Source: JBFGJY01 sp041576975 (GTDB lineage Bacteria > Pseudomonadota > Gammaproteobacteria > UBA4575). From it: DNA of 64,000 nucleotides. The stretch is taken from assembly GCA_041576975.1 (NCBI GenBank), contig JBFGJY010000003.1, forward strand, positions 1-64,000, read 5' to 3'. The notes under the pieces are model-generated. The model was not told the origin of the DNA. It ran no database searches and worked only from the letters and a program-made list of their open reading frames with translations. Positions 17,614 to 25,348 of the stretch are shown here, piece by piece; within the stretch, counting starts at the first letter, position 1, and each line of letters begins with the position of its first letter. The position numbers and the translations under genes are program-made.

Positions 17614-20019
17614 ATGATAAAACAGGTTTGTATCACCGATGCGGGAGGTCCAAGATTTTATACACACGCAGACTTCCCTTTAGCGATTGGCTCTCATCCA
17701 GGAGCGGACATACACATTACAAGTGACAATCTAGTAACGACTACAGCATTTTTAATTATTATTGTAAACCGCACATATATCGAACTTGAAGATAAAACTG
17801 CAAAGATAACAATTAATAATGAGCAGGTTGTAGGACAACAAGAGATTCAACACAATGACATATTACAGATTGAAGGCTCAACATTTCATTGCGAACATAT
17901 CGGCGATACTTTTTCTATCTCTTTATATGATGATCAAGCGCATTTGGTTACAAATAATCATGACACTGCCTCTCATGGCGAATTGATCGAACCCATATCT
18001 TTATCAAGTACTGCTACCGCTGCACAAACCAATAAAAAGATTACTCGCCTACTATCAATTTTAGGCTTACTAGTATTCGCCATATTAGCTTTAGTCATCG
18101 CATATGTTTTTACTGCTAAAACGTTGCTCATAGAGGTTGAACCAACACCTGATGGCATTGCATTGAGCGGAAAAATATGGCCTTTTAAAGTAAAGGGACG
18201 CTATCTAGTGCAGCCAGGGAATTATTTATTAGAAGTAATTAAATCTGGTTACTATCCGATACAGAAAGAAATTAAAGTCTCTAAATTTCAGTCACAATCA
18301 TTATCGTTTACATTGCAAAAAAAGCCGGGCTATCTAAACATATCGAGTGTACCTAAAAACGGTGTTCAAATTTTAATTAACGATAAAGAACATGGCGTTA
18401 CGCCCATAGAAAAACTCGAACTAGCTGCTGGCACATACTCGTTACAAGCGTATGCAAAACGTTATCAGCCATACTCAACCCAATTAGTAATTGAAGGTAA
18501 AGAGCAAAGTCAAAATATAAATATTGAATTACTACCAAACTGGGCTGAAGTTTCCATTAATTCTAAACCAGCTGACGCTGAAGTTTGGTTGAATGGAATT
18601 AATAAAGGGGTAACTCCTTTAACTCTAGACTTGCTAGCGGGTAATTACAATGTTGAATTACGTCATACGGACTACCTGCCTTATACAAAAGAATTTTTAG
18701 TTATTGCCAATGAGCCTTTAACCCTTCCTCTAGTAGAATTGTTTAGAAATCCAAGCCATTTAGTTATTACCAGCATGCCTTCAAAGGCAATAGTTTCTAT
18801 TGCAGGTATAGAACAAGGGATTACTCCTTTAACTGTGCAACTCAATCCAAATATTGAACATGTACTAACACTTACCAAACCAGGATATAGGGCAACCCAA
18901 CAAACGGTTACATTAAAACCAGGTGAACAACAAACCTTATCAGCAAAGCTTGAAGCCATTCTTGGTACCGTGATGCTGAATGTTGATCCGCAGGATTCAG
19001 AAGTGTTTATCAACGGAAAATTTGTAGGTAGCGGTACTTTAAAATTATCTCTCCCAAGTAATACTCAAAGATTAGAAATCAGAAAATCTGGTTTTGAGGT
19101 ATATGAAAAGATGATTACGCCCATTGCTGATTCTCCGCAGGTTATTAATGTGATACTAAATCGAATCACTAGCGCGACGAATATAGATAAACCTAGTTTA
19201 ATACGAACTAGCCAAGGTCAAGAATTAAAATTAATATTTGGTGGAAAATTTTCCATGGGTGCCTCGCGCCGAGAACAAGGCCGGCGTTCTAACGAAACAC
19301 TGCATACTGTTGAATTACAACGACCCTTTTATATCGGTACAACAGAAGTTACAAATGCACAATTCGCAATATTTAGAGCTACCCATAGCTCAGGAACATA
19401 TAAGCGCAATGATTTATCTGGGCCTAATCTACCCGTAGCCAATGTGAATTGGGAAGACGCTGCGCGTTATTGTAATTGGCTTAGCGAAAAAGATGGCTTA
19501 GAAAAGGTGTACCAAGAACAGAATGGCGAACTGAAAGCGGTGCATCCTGTTCCTTCTGGTTATCGTTTACCAACCGAAAGTGAATGGGAATGGGTAGCAC
19601 GCATGCAAAGTAACGGCAATACTCAAAGATATGGCTGGGGCAACACCTTTCCCCCTATACAAGTAACGGGCAATTATGCCGATAAGTCCGCATCAGGTAT
19701 TCTCGATATCGTAATCGATGGTTATGATGACGGTTTTGCTACTGCTGCACCAATTGGCAGTTATAGAGCTAACTATTTCGGAATTTTTGATCTGGGTGGG
19801 AATGTGGCGGAATGGTGTCACGATTATCACAGTATCTACCCTAGTTTAAGTGATGAGGTCTTCATTGACCCTGTAGGCCCTGCTTCTGGTAGTAACCACG
19901 TAATTCGTGGTGCATCTTGGAAGCGTGGTGATATCAGTAGCACGCGTCTCAGTTACCGTGACCGAGATGACAAAAAACGCATTGATGTTGGCTTCCGCAT
20001 TGCTAAGTACATAGACTAG
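17614..20019 (+). CDS. FHA-like, TM, PEGA-repeat, SUMF1-fold fusion protein
   Basis: This 801-residue protein has four parts. Residues about 15-105 resemble an FHA domain (ADFPLAIGSHPGADIHI, HNDILQIEGSTF). A transmembrane helix spans about 144-168 (LLSILGLLVFAILALVIAYV). About five PEGA-type beta repeats fill 180-515, with recurring GVTPLxxxLxxGxYxxxLxxxGY. A SUMF1/formylglycine-generating-enzyme domain spans about 533-800 (GGKFSMGASRREQG, FYIGTTEVTNAQF, YRLPTESEWEW, FDLGGNVAEWCHDY, HVIRGASWKRGD, DVGFRIAK). The two copper-binding catalytic cysteines of true FGE would fall near 771 and 776, which are Arg and Ser. The domain is therefore probably a binding module, not an enzyme. The topology predicts a cytosolic FHA-like part and a periplasmic remainder. 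Confidence 0.85.
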   Translation: MIKQVCITDAGGPRFYTHADFPLAIGSHPGADIHITSDNLVTTTAFLIIIVNRTYIELEDKTAKITINNEQVVGQQEIQHNDILQIEGSTFHCEHIGDTFSISLYDDQAHLVTNNHDTASHGELIEPISLSSTATAAQTNKKITRLLSILGLLVFAILALVIAYVFTAKTLLIEVEPTPDGIALSGKIWPFKVKGRYLVQPGNYLLEVIKSGYYPIQKEIKVSKFQSQSLSFTLQKKPGYLNISSVPKNGVQILINDKEHGVTPIEKLELAAGTYSLQAYAKRYQPYSTQLVIEGKEQSQNINIELLPNWAEVSINSKPADAEVWLNGINKGVTPLTLDLLAGNYNVELRHTDYLPYTKEFLVIANEPLTLPLVELFRNPSHLVITSMPSKAIVSIAGIEQGITPLTVQLNPNIEHVLTLTKPGYRATQQTVTLKPGEQQTLSAKLEAILGTVMLNVDPQDSEVFINGKFVGSGTLKLSLPSNTQRLEIRKSGFEVYEKMITPIADSPQVINVILNRITSATNIDKPSLIRTSQGQELKLIFGGKFSMGASRREQGRRSNETLHTVELQRPFYIGTTEVTNAQFAIFRATHSSGTYKRNDLSGPNLPVANVNWEDAARYCNWLSEKDGLEKVYQEQNGELKAVHPVPSGYRLPTESEWEWVARMQSNGNTQRYGWGNTFPPIQVTGNYADKSASGILDIVIDGYDDGFATAAPIGSYRANYFGIFDLGGNVAEWCHDYHSIYPSLSDEVFIDPVGPASGSNHVIRGASWKRGDISSTRLSYRDRDDKKRIDVGFRIAKYID

Positions 20020-20025
20020 AGAGCT

Positions 20026-20268
20026 ATGAAATATCGAAATTTACTGCTGTGGTTATTATTAGTGGTTACACCAAGTGTTTATCTTACTTTTGTAAATGCT
20101 GATGAAGACATAGTTGAAGATAAAGAAAAAGCTGAGCAACAAAAAAACACCCCATCCACTCCTAAAGTTAGCTCAGGCAAACGTGGCGAAATTAAAACCT
20201 TAGAAGAATTTATTCCTAGCGAAGAAGTTTCCGCTGACAAACCAGTCGCTTTTCCTATAGATATTTAG
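20026..20268 (+). CDS. small exported protein of the envelope cluster
   Basis: This 80-residue protein has a signal peptide (MKYRNLLLWLLLVVTPSVYL, cut probably after FVNA near residue 25). A charged, disordered linker follows, and the end KTLEEFIPSEEVSADKPVAF looks conserved and motif-like. It sits six bases after the FHA/PEGA/SUMF1 gene and six before the channel gene, so it is clearly part of the operon. The short C-terminal motif could dock on a partner in the periplasm; no family is recognised. Confidence 0.65.
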   Translation: MKYRNLLLWLLLVVTPSVYLTFVNADEDIVEDKEKAEQQKNTPSTPKVSSGKRGEIKTLEEFIPSEEVSADKPVAFPIDI

Positions 20269-20274
20269 TTAATA

Positions 20275-21072
20275 ATGAAAAAACATTTCCCCTATGAATT
20301 TATTTATCAAGTATTTACCTTGCTAATCATAATAATAATCGTGCATGCAGCTTATGTTGCGGTAATTCGTCCTAATGCAGAAGCTGAGCTAGAACAACAA
20401 GCTGTGCAAATTAATATTGACAAAAATTACGTACCAAAACGATCCGTATATGTATTGATTCGTGACTATGAGCAAGAAGCATGCTTCATATTAATGTTTT
20501 GGGCCTTGTTTATTATGACGTATAAAGCTACAAATCTATTTCGTGAACGCAGCTTGTTAGAAAAAGATATTCTACACGCTAAAGAAGGGATAAAATTTTT
20601 ACCAGAAGATGCGCACGAGCTTTCTAGACAAATTCAATCTTTACCTACAGAGGAACATAATTATCTTTTGCCGCGTGCATTACAAGTTGCATTGCATCGC
20701 TTTAGTTCAACAAGAAACATTCAAGACGTTTCATCTGCAACCAATATTGTTTGTGAATCAGAGTCTGAACGACTTGATTCTGAGTTGTCAATTATTCGAT
20801 ACATTACATGGGCTATTCCTTCTATTGGTTTCTTGGGAACGGTGCGTGGTATTGGTGATGCATTAGGGCAGGCACACAAAGCTGTAGAGGGGGATATTGC
20901 AGGTGTAACCGAAAGTCTAGGAGTAGCCTTTAATTCTACATTGATTGCATTATGCATTAGTATTGTCTTGATGTTTATTGTGCATCAGATACAACTTCTA
21001 CAAGAAAGATTTATTTTAGATACACAAAATTACTGCAACAACAATTTAATACGCCACTTACAAGTCCCGTAA
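20275..21072 (+). CDS. MotA/TolQ/ExbB-type proton channel family protein
   Basis: This 265-residue inner-membrane protein has helices near 12-32 and 63-83 and a C-terminal pair at about 178-200 and 212-238. The diagnostic segment is AIPSIGFLGTVRGIGDALG (residues 180-198) followed by GVAFNSTLIALCISIVLMF, as in TolQ/ExbB/MotA, where these two helices surround the partner subunit's Asp. No TolR, ExbD or MotB gene is nearby; the two VWA proteins downstream have the only candidate partner helices. It is probably the energy-harvesting part of the complex. Confidence 0.88.
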   Translation: MKKHFPYEFIYQVFTLLIIIIIVHAAYVAVIRPNAEAELEQQAVQINIDKNYVPKRSVYVLIRDYEQEACFILMFWALFIMTYKATNLFRERSLLEKDILHAKEGIKFLPEDAHELSRQIQSLPTEEHNYLLPRALQVALHRFSSTRNIQDVSSATNIVCESESERLDSELSIIRYITWAIPSIGFLGTVRGIGDALGQAHKAVEGDIAGVTESLGVAFNSTLIALCISIVLMFIVHQIQLLQERFILDTQNYCNNNLIRHLQVP

Positions 21073-21084
21073 AGGTTGCGCTCC

Positions 21085-22449
21085 ATGGCGACAGTAGTAA
21101 TTGATATTTACGACAGTGGTGTACTGATAAGCGATGGAGATCAAGTTCTAGCCAGTAGTGCAAGCTGCGCCTTAATTGAATCCGATAACTCCATAATTAT
21201 TGGAGAACTTGCCGAACAACAGGCACATCTACGCCCTCGTGAAATTTGTACTCAATTTTGGAGCCAACTATCGGCTACTAGCAACACAAAGCATGTAGTC
21301 AGTAACGCCGAACTCGCATTTAAACATCTCCAGTATGTATGGAAACAACTTTCTAAACAGAACTATGAAGTCATTTTGGCTACCCCAAATTTATTGACTA
21401 AACAAGATTTAGGGCTGTTATTGGGGATATGCGAAAAACTATCGATTCCAGTGCTAGGCTTAGTAAATAAAGCTGTACTCGCACTGCAAGGACCCGTTAC
21501 AAAATCCAAATCTAAGATTGTCTATTTAGATGTTTTACAACAACAAATTACAATAACAGAAATTTTGCAAACTGAATCGAGCGTTTCTGCATTACAGCCT
21601 AGTTCCGTTCTGAAACATGGCCTGCAATCTTTAACTAACAATCTTGCAAAGTTTATTGCGGAAAAATTTGTTGCTGAAACACGTTTTGATCCAATGCATA
21701 TAGCAGAAGATGAACAACAGTTTTTTGACAAACTAGCTCACTGGCTAAAGACGTTAGAAACATGTGATTCAACTGAATGTATATTAACCTCAAAATCAAG
21801 TCATTATAGTATTCAGCTAGATAAAAAAATCTTACTAAATATAAACCAAATTGCATTCAATGAAATTACAACAAGATTGAAGGCTTTTTCCACTGACCAA
21901 GACGCGGTAGTAGTCATATGTTCGCCAACTTGTGCACAAGTATTTGGACTCCTTGATTTTTTAATGACGTTGCCAGGATGCGCGATACATTTATTAGATC
22001 AAAATAGCATTGCGAAACAGGCGATACTTTACAAAGAGCAAATCAATTCAAAAGACAATAAGATACACTACACAACTTCACTAGAGAGGAATCAAGGTGC
22101 ACAACCCTTAACCTTGAAATTTCATGCTGGATCTTTATCAAAACTAGATACTATTCCAACTCATTTGTTACTCAATGATCAAGCATTCCCACTCGTACAA
22201 GAAGTTTTTGTAACTAAAAACGAGAATAGTGAAGGCCTAACTATAAATAGTATCTATAGTGATAATGCGGTTTGCAAAATTTCCACAAATGGTTTGCTTG
22301 TAGAAATTGAAAATTTAAATAACTACACAATCAAATTTAATGGCAAGGCATTATCGACACGGAGTTTAGTTCAAATCGGAGATCGTCTATATATTGAAGA
22401 GAATAATTACGAAATATATTTTATTGAAGTAAATTACCATGAAACGTAG
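21085..22449 (+). CDS. actin/Hsp70-fold-like protein with FHA-like C-terminus
   Basis: This protein has 454 residues from the ATG at 21085, which has AAAGG nine bases upstream; an in-frame TTG at 21076 is less likely. The N-terminal half has the ribonuclease-H-like pattern of Hsp70/actin ATPases in weak form (VVIDIYDSGVLISDG, IIIGELAEQQAHLRPRE, EVILATPNLLTKQDLG, VYLDVLQQQITITEI). The phosphate motifs are poorly conserved, so ATPase activity is doubtful. The last about 80 residues resemble an FHA domain (ITSN-like strands, NGKALSTRSLVQIGDRLYI). It is cytosolic. The last 11 bases overlap the first VWA gene. Confidence 0.6.
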   Translation: MATVVIDIYDSGVLISDGDQVLASSASCALIESDNSIIIGELAEQQAHLRPREICTQFWSQLSATSNTKHVVSNAELAFKHLQYVWKQLSKQNYEVILATPNLLTKQDLGLLLGICEKLSIPVLGLVNKAVLALQGPVTKSKSKIVYLDVLQQQITITEILQTESSVSALQPSSVLKHGLQSLTNNLAKFIAEKFVAETRFDPMHIAEDEQQFFDKLAHWLKTLETCDSTECILTSKSSHYSIQLDKKILLNINQIAFNEITTRLKAFSTDQDAVVVICSPTCAQVFGLLDFLMTLPGCAIHLLDQNSIAKQAILYKEQINSKDNKIHYTTSLERNQGAQPLTLKFHAGSLSKLDTIPTHLLLNDQAFPLVQEVFVTKNENSEGLTINSIYSDNAVCKISTNGLLVEIENLNNYTIKFNGKALSTRSLVQIGDRLYIEENNYEIYFIEVNYHET

Positions 22450-23530
22450 AACTGTAAACGCATTTAGTTTAGCTTTTTTAGATGTAATGTTTTGCGGTTT
22501 TGGTGCTGTCATATTGTTTTTCATGATCATCAACGCAAATACGCATGTAAGAAGAGATAAGATTAATTATGAAGTTCAAGGAGAGGTTACAAAGCTTGAT
22601 GTAAAAGTAAAGGATGCTAAAAAGTTCTTAGTACAACTTAAAAATTCCGTTCAAGTATTAGATGATGAGTATATAAAAACTCAAGGTCGCTCAAAAAAAA
22701 TTATAGAAAATATTCAAATTGATAAAATCCAGTTAGCCCAACAACGTAAAGCAACTTTAGCCAGGTTACAAAATATCAATCAACTAAAAGCTGATTTGAG
22801 ATCTCTCGAGGAAGCCAATGAACGCTTGGAAGGTGGTGCGATGGATGCGCAGGCCCAGGGAGATCGATTACGTTATTTTGCTGGACAAGGACAACGACAG
22901 TATTTAACTGGTTTAAAAATGGGTGGCGAGCGAATTCTGATTTTAGTGGATAGCTCCGCCAGCATGCTTGCAGACAGAATCATCAATGTATTGCGATTTC
23001 GAAATTTACCGCCTGAAAAAAGAATACTTGCAGCAAAGTGGCAACAAGTTCTTTACACCGTAGACTGGATTACGACACGTATACCACCATCAAGTAAATT
23101 CCAAATCTATACCTTTAACGAAAAGAGCGCACCTGTATATACAGTAGCAGGTATAGAATGGTTAGATGGTGGAAATGTAAAGCAGTTAAATGCTGCAGTA
23201 AGCGGCTTTTACAATACCGTTCCAGGTAAAGGTACCAGTCTTTATAATGCATTTAAAAGTATCGATAAATTATCCCCACCACCAGATAATATTTATCTGT
23301 TAACAGATGGCTTACCTACACAAGGCGAATCAAAGCCTTTTAGTACAAAAATAACTGCCAAGGCACGTAGAAAACTCTTCAGAAAAGCACTAGAAAAACT
23401 ACCAACCGGAATACCGGTTAATATAATTTTATTTCACATGGAAGGAGATCCTGATGCATCAAGTGAATATTGGAAACTAGCACAAAAAACCAATGGCGCT
23501 TTTTTTAGCCCTTCTAAAGATTGGCCTTAA
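22439..23530 (+). CDS. VWA-domain protein 1 with TolR/ExbD-like N-terminal helix
   Basis: This 363-residue protein has a short basic N-terminus and one transmembrane helix with FLDVMFCGFGAVILFFMI (residues 13-30; Asp15). A coiled coil follows at about 40-135, then a VWA domain from about 160. The MIDAS metal site is intact: DSSAS at 171-175, Thr266 in GKGTS, Asp290 in LLTDG. The coiled coil and VWA domain are predicted periplasmic. The gene overlaps the preceding one by 11 bases and its paralogue follows after three. It probably binds a protein ligand through its metal site. Confidence 0.85.
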   Translation: MKRRTVNAFSLAFLDVMFCGFGAVILFFMIINANTHVRRDKINYEVQGEVTKLDVKVKDAKKFLVQLKNSVQVLDDEYIKTQGRSKKIIENIQIDKIQLAQQRKATLARLQNINQLKADLRSLEEANERLEGGAMDAQAQGDRLRYFAGQGQRQYLTGLKMGGERILILVDSSASMLADRIINVLRFRNLPPEKRILAAKWQQVLYTVDWITTRIPPSSKFQIYTFNEKSAPVYTVAGIEWLDGGNVKQLNAAVSGFYNTVPGKGTSLYNAFKSIDKLSPPPDNIYLLTDGLPTQGESKPFSTKITAKARRKLFRKALEKLPTGIPVNIILFHMEGDPDASSEYWKLAQKTNGAFFSPSKDWP

Positions 23531-23533
23531 AAA

Positions 23534-24541
23534 ATGAAAAAACGTAGAGGCATAGAAATTTTCAGCTTGTCTTTTTTAGACTGTGTATGCTGTGGATTTG
23601 GCGCACTTATTTTACTGTTAGTGCTATCAAAAACTGCTGAGCCGGTAATTTTTGAAGAGTACAGCAAAGATCTAGACAAAATAGTTGCAAAGTTGCAAGA
23701 AGAGTTATTTGAATTACGCGGTGATGCACATATTTTAAATCGCGAACTTGTCAGCAAAAAAGAACAGATTGCTCAAGAAATTGAAAAAATTGCACGCCTA
23801 CAGGGCGACTTGTCATCAATCAAAGGACAATTTTCTGCTTCCAAAGATGATGCAACTATACAAAATAAAATCGAGGGCCAATTAGCTAATGCTAAACAAG
23901 ACCTCACGGAAGAGATGCGTCGCTTGCAAGAACAAAAACTTCCTCCGCGCAGCGAGCCCGATGCAACTGTAGGAGGTATTCCTATCGATAGTGAATATAT
24001 TATTTTTATTATTGATACTTCTGGCAGTATGTTTAATCACGGCTGGGGGTCGGTGCAACAAAAACTCACTGAAGTATTAAATGTATATCCAAAAGTTAAA
24101 GGCATACAGGTCATGAATGACATGGGCGAATATATGTTTTCACAGTATGCTGGACAGTGGATCCCTGATACACCTGCGCGTCGCAAAGCTGTATTGAAAC
24201 GCTTACGTAACTGGCAACCATTTAGCAATAGTAGCCCGGTAGAAGGAATTACAGCTGCAATTCGTACATTTTATTCAAAAAATAAAAAAATTAGTCTGTA
24301 TGTATTTGGGGATGAATTTACTGGGCCATCAATTGAATCAGTGTTAAATGAAGTAAACCGAATAAATAAAAAAGACAAGCATGGTAATCGTCGCGTTCGT
24401 ATTCATGCAGTAGGGTTTCCAATTCAATTCATTCGCCCTGAAAAAGAGCAGATCACAGGAATCCGCTTTGCTACCTTAATGCGCGCCTTGTGTGAACAAA
24501 ATGGTGGCACCTTTGTAGGACTTAATTCTCACACACGTTAA
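23534..24541 (+). CDS. VWA-domain protein 2 with TolR/ExbD-like N-terminal helix
   Basis: This 335-residue protein is a paralogue of the preceding one with the same architecture. It has FSLSFLDCVCCGFGALILLL at residues 10-29 (Asp16, Cys17, Cys19, Cys20), a coiled coil at about 50-130, and a VWA domain from about 155. The MIDAS DTSGS is at 161-165, and SPVEGI and a GDEF near 259-262 are further candidate ligands. It is the last gene of the run; the next gene lies 199 bases on with its own ribosome binding site. Two non-identical VWA subunits suggest a heteromeric partner for the channel. Confidence 0.85.
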   Translation: MKKRRGIEIFSLSFLDCVCCGFGALILLLVLSKTAEPVIFEEYSKDLDKIVAKLQEELFELRGDAHILNRELVSKKEQIAQEIEKIARLQGDLSSIKGQFSASKDDATIQNKIEGQLANAKQDLTEEMRRLQEQKLPPRSEPDATVGGIPIDSEYIIFIIDTSGSMFNHGWGSVQQKLTEVLNVYPKVKGIQVMNDMGEYMFSQYAGQWIPDTPARRKAVLKRLRNWQPFSNSSPVEGITAAIRTFYSKNKKISLYVFGDEFTGPSIESVLNEVNRINKKDKHGNRRVRIHAVGFPIQFIRPEKEQITGIRFATLMRALCEQNGGTFVGLNSHTR

Positions 24542-24740
24542 CTTACCAAATATAACTTATTCGCTAGCACTGACTAAATAGTTGTCGCATACTGTGAATA
24601 ACTATTTGAATTGAAGTAGTTTTCTACAATTTTTTTATCTTTTCATCAAATCCTATTTCAACAGGCTTTAAGTGCATTTTATCGTTAAAAATCTGCCGCT
24701 CATAGCTTCAAAGCGGGCTTACCAATTAAAGGAGTACAAA

Positions 24741-25322
24741 ATGTTATCTGCAAACAATTATCAAATTCTGACATACAGGTTTTTGAAGGGCTTTATTAAA
24801 AACATCATCTTTATCGTTTTATGTTGTGTGTGGCTTAGCTTGACTGCATGCGGCGGGAAAGAAGATGAACAAGCTGTAAGTTCTGAAGAAGAACTAGAAG
24901 CAAAAAATGAAACACCAGTTGAAAAATCTACCAATAAAGATATTGCAGCAGAGATACAGGCTAACAAGGAAAAATGGTTATCGCATGCGGTCAATGAATA
25001 TCAGATCGAAATGCAAAAAATATGCTTCTGTGCACCAGACGTGGTTCGCCTTATGATTTTTGAAATAGCAAATAATGAAATCAAGACGGCACGTTACGCA
25101 GACACAGGCGATGAAGTAGATCCGAGTCACTACAACCAATACAGCACAATTGAAGGAATATTTTTATTGGTAGAACAGGCGTTAGAAAAAAATCCAGCAG
25201 ATATATCCATCGCCTATGACGAGGAATATGGTTACATCAAAGAATTTAGCGTTGATTATCAGGTACATATTGCGGATGACGAAATTACAATAATTGCTTC
25301 AAATATGAAACCAAGCAAGTAG
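24741..25322 (+). CDS. lipoprotein with DUF6174-like domain
   Basis: An ATG at 24741 follows TAAAGGAG by six bases and is preferred over an upstream GTG at 24672. The product has 193 residues with a long lipoprotein signal ending in LTAC (Cys37) and an acidic linker. The domain begins with WLSHAVNEYQIEMQKICFCAPDV and ends IAYDEEYGYIKEFSVDYQV, a pattern seen in DUF6174 proteins. Its function is unknown. It lies after the VWA genes but is probably a separate unit. Confidence 0.7.
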   Translation: MLSANNYQILTYRFLKGFIKNIIFIVLCCVWLSLTACGGKEDEQAVSSEEELEAKNETPVEKSTNKDIAAEIQANKEKWLSHAVNEYQIEMQKICFCAPDVVRLMIFEIANNEIKTARYADTGDEVDPSHYNQYSTIEGIFLLVEQALEKNPADISIAYDEEYGYIKEFSVDYQVHIADDEITIIASNMKPSK

Positions 25323-25348
25323 ACGAATATTATGGGTTGGACTTTTGT

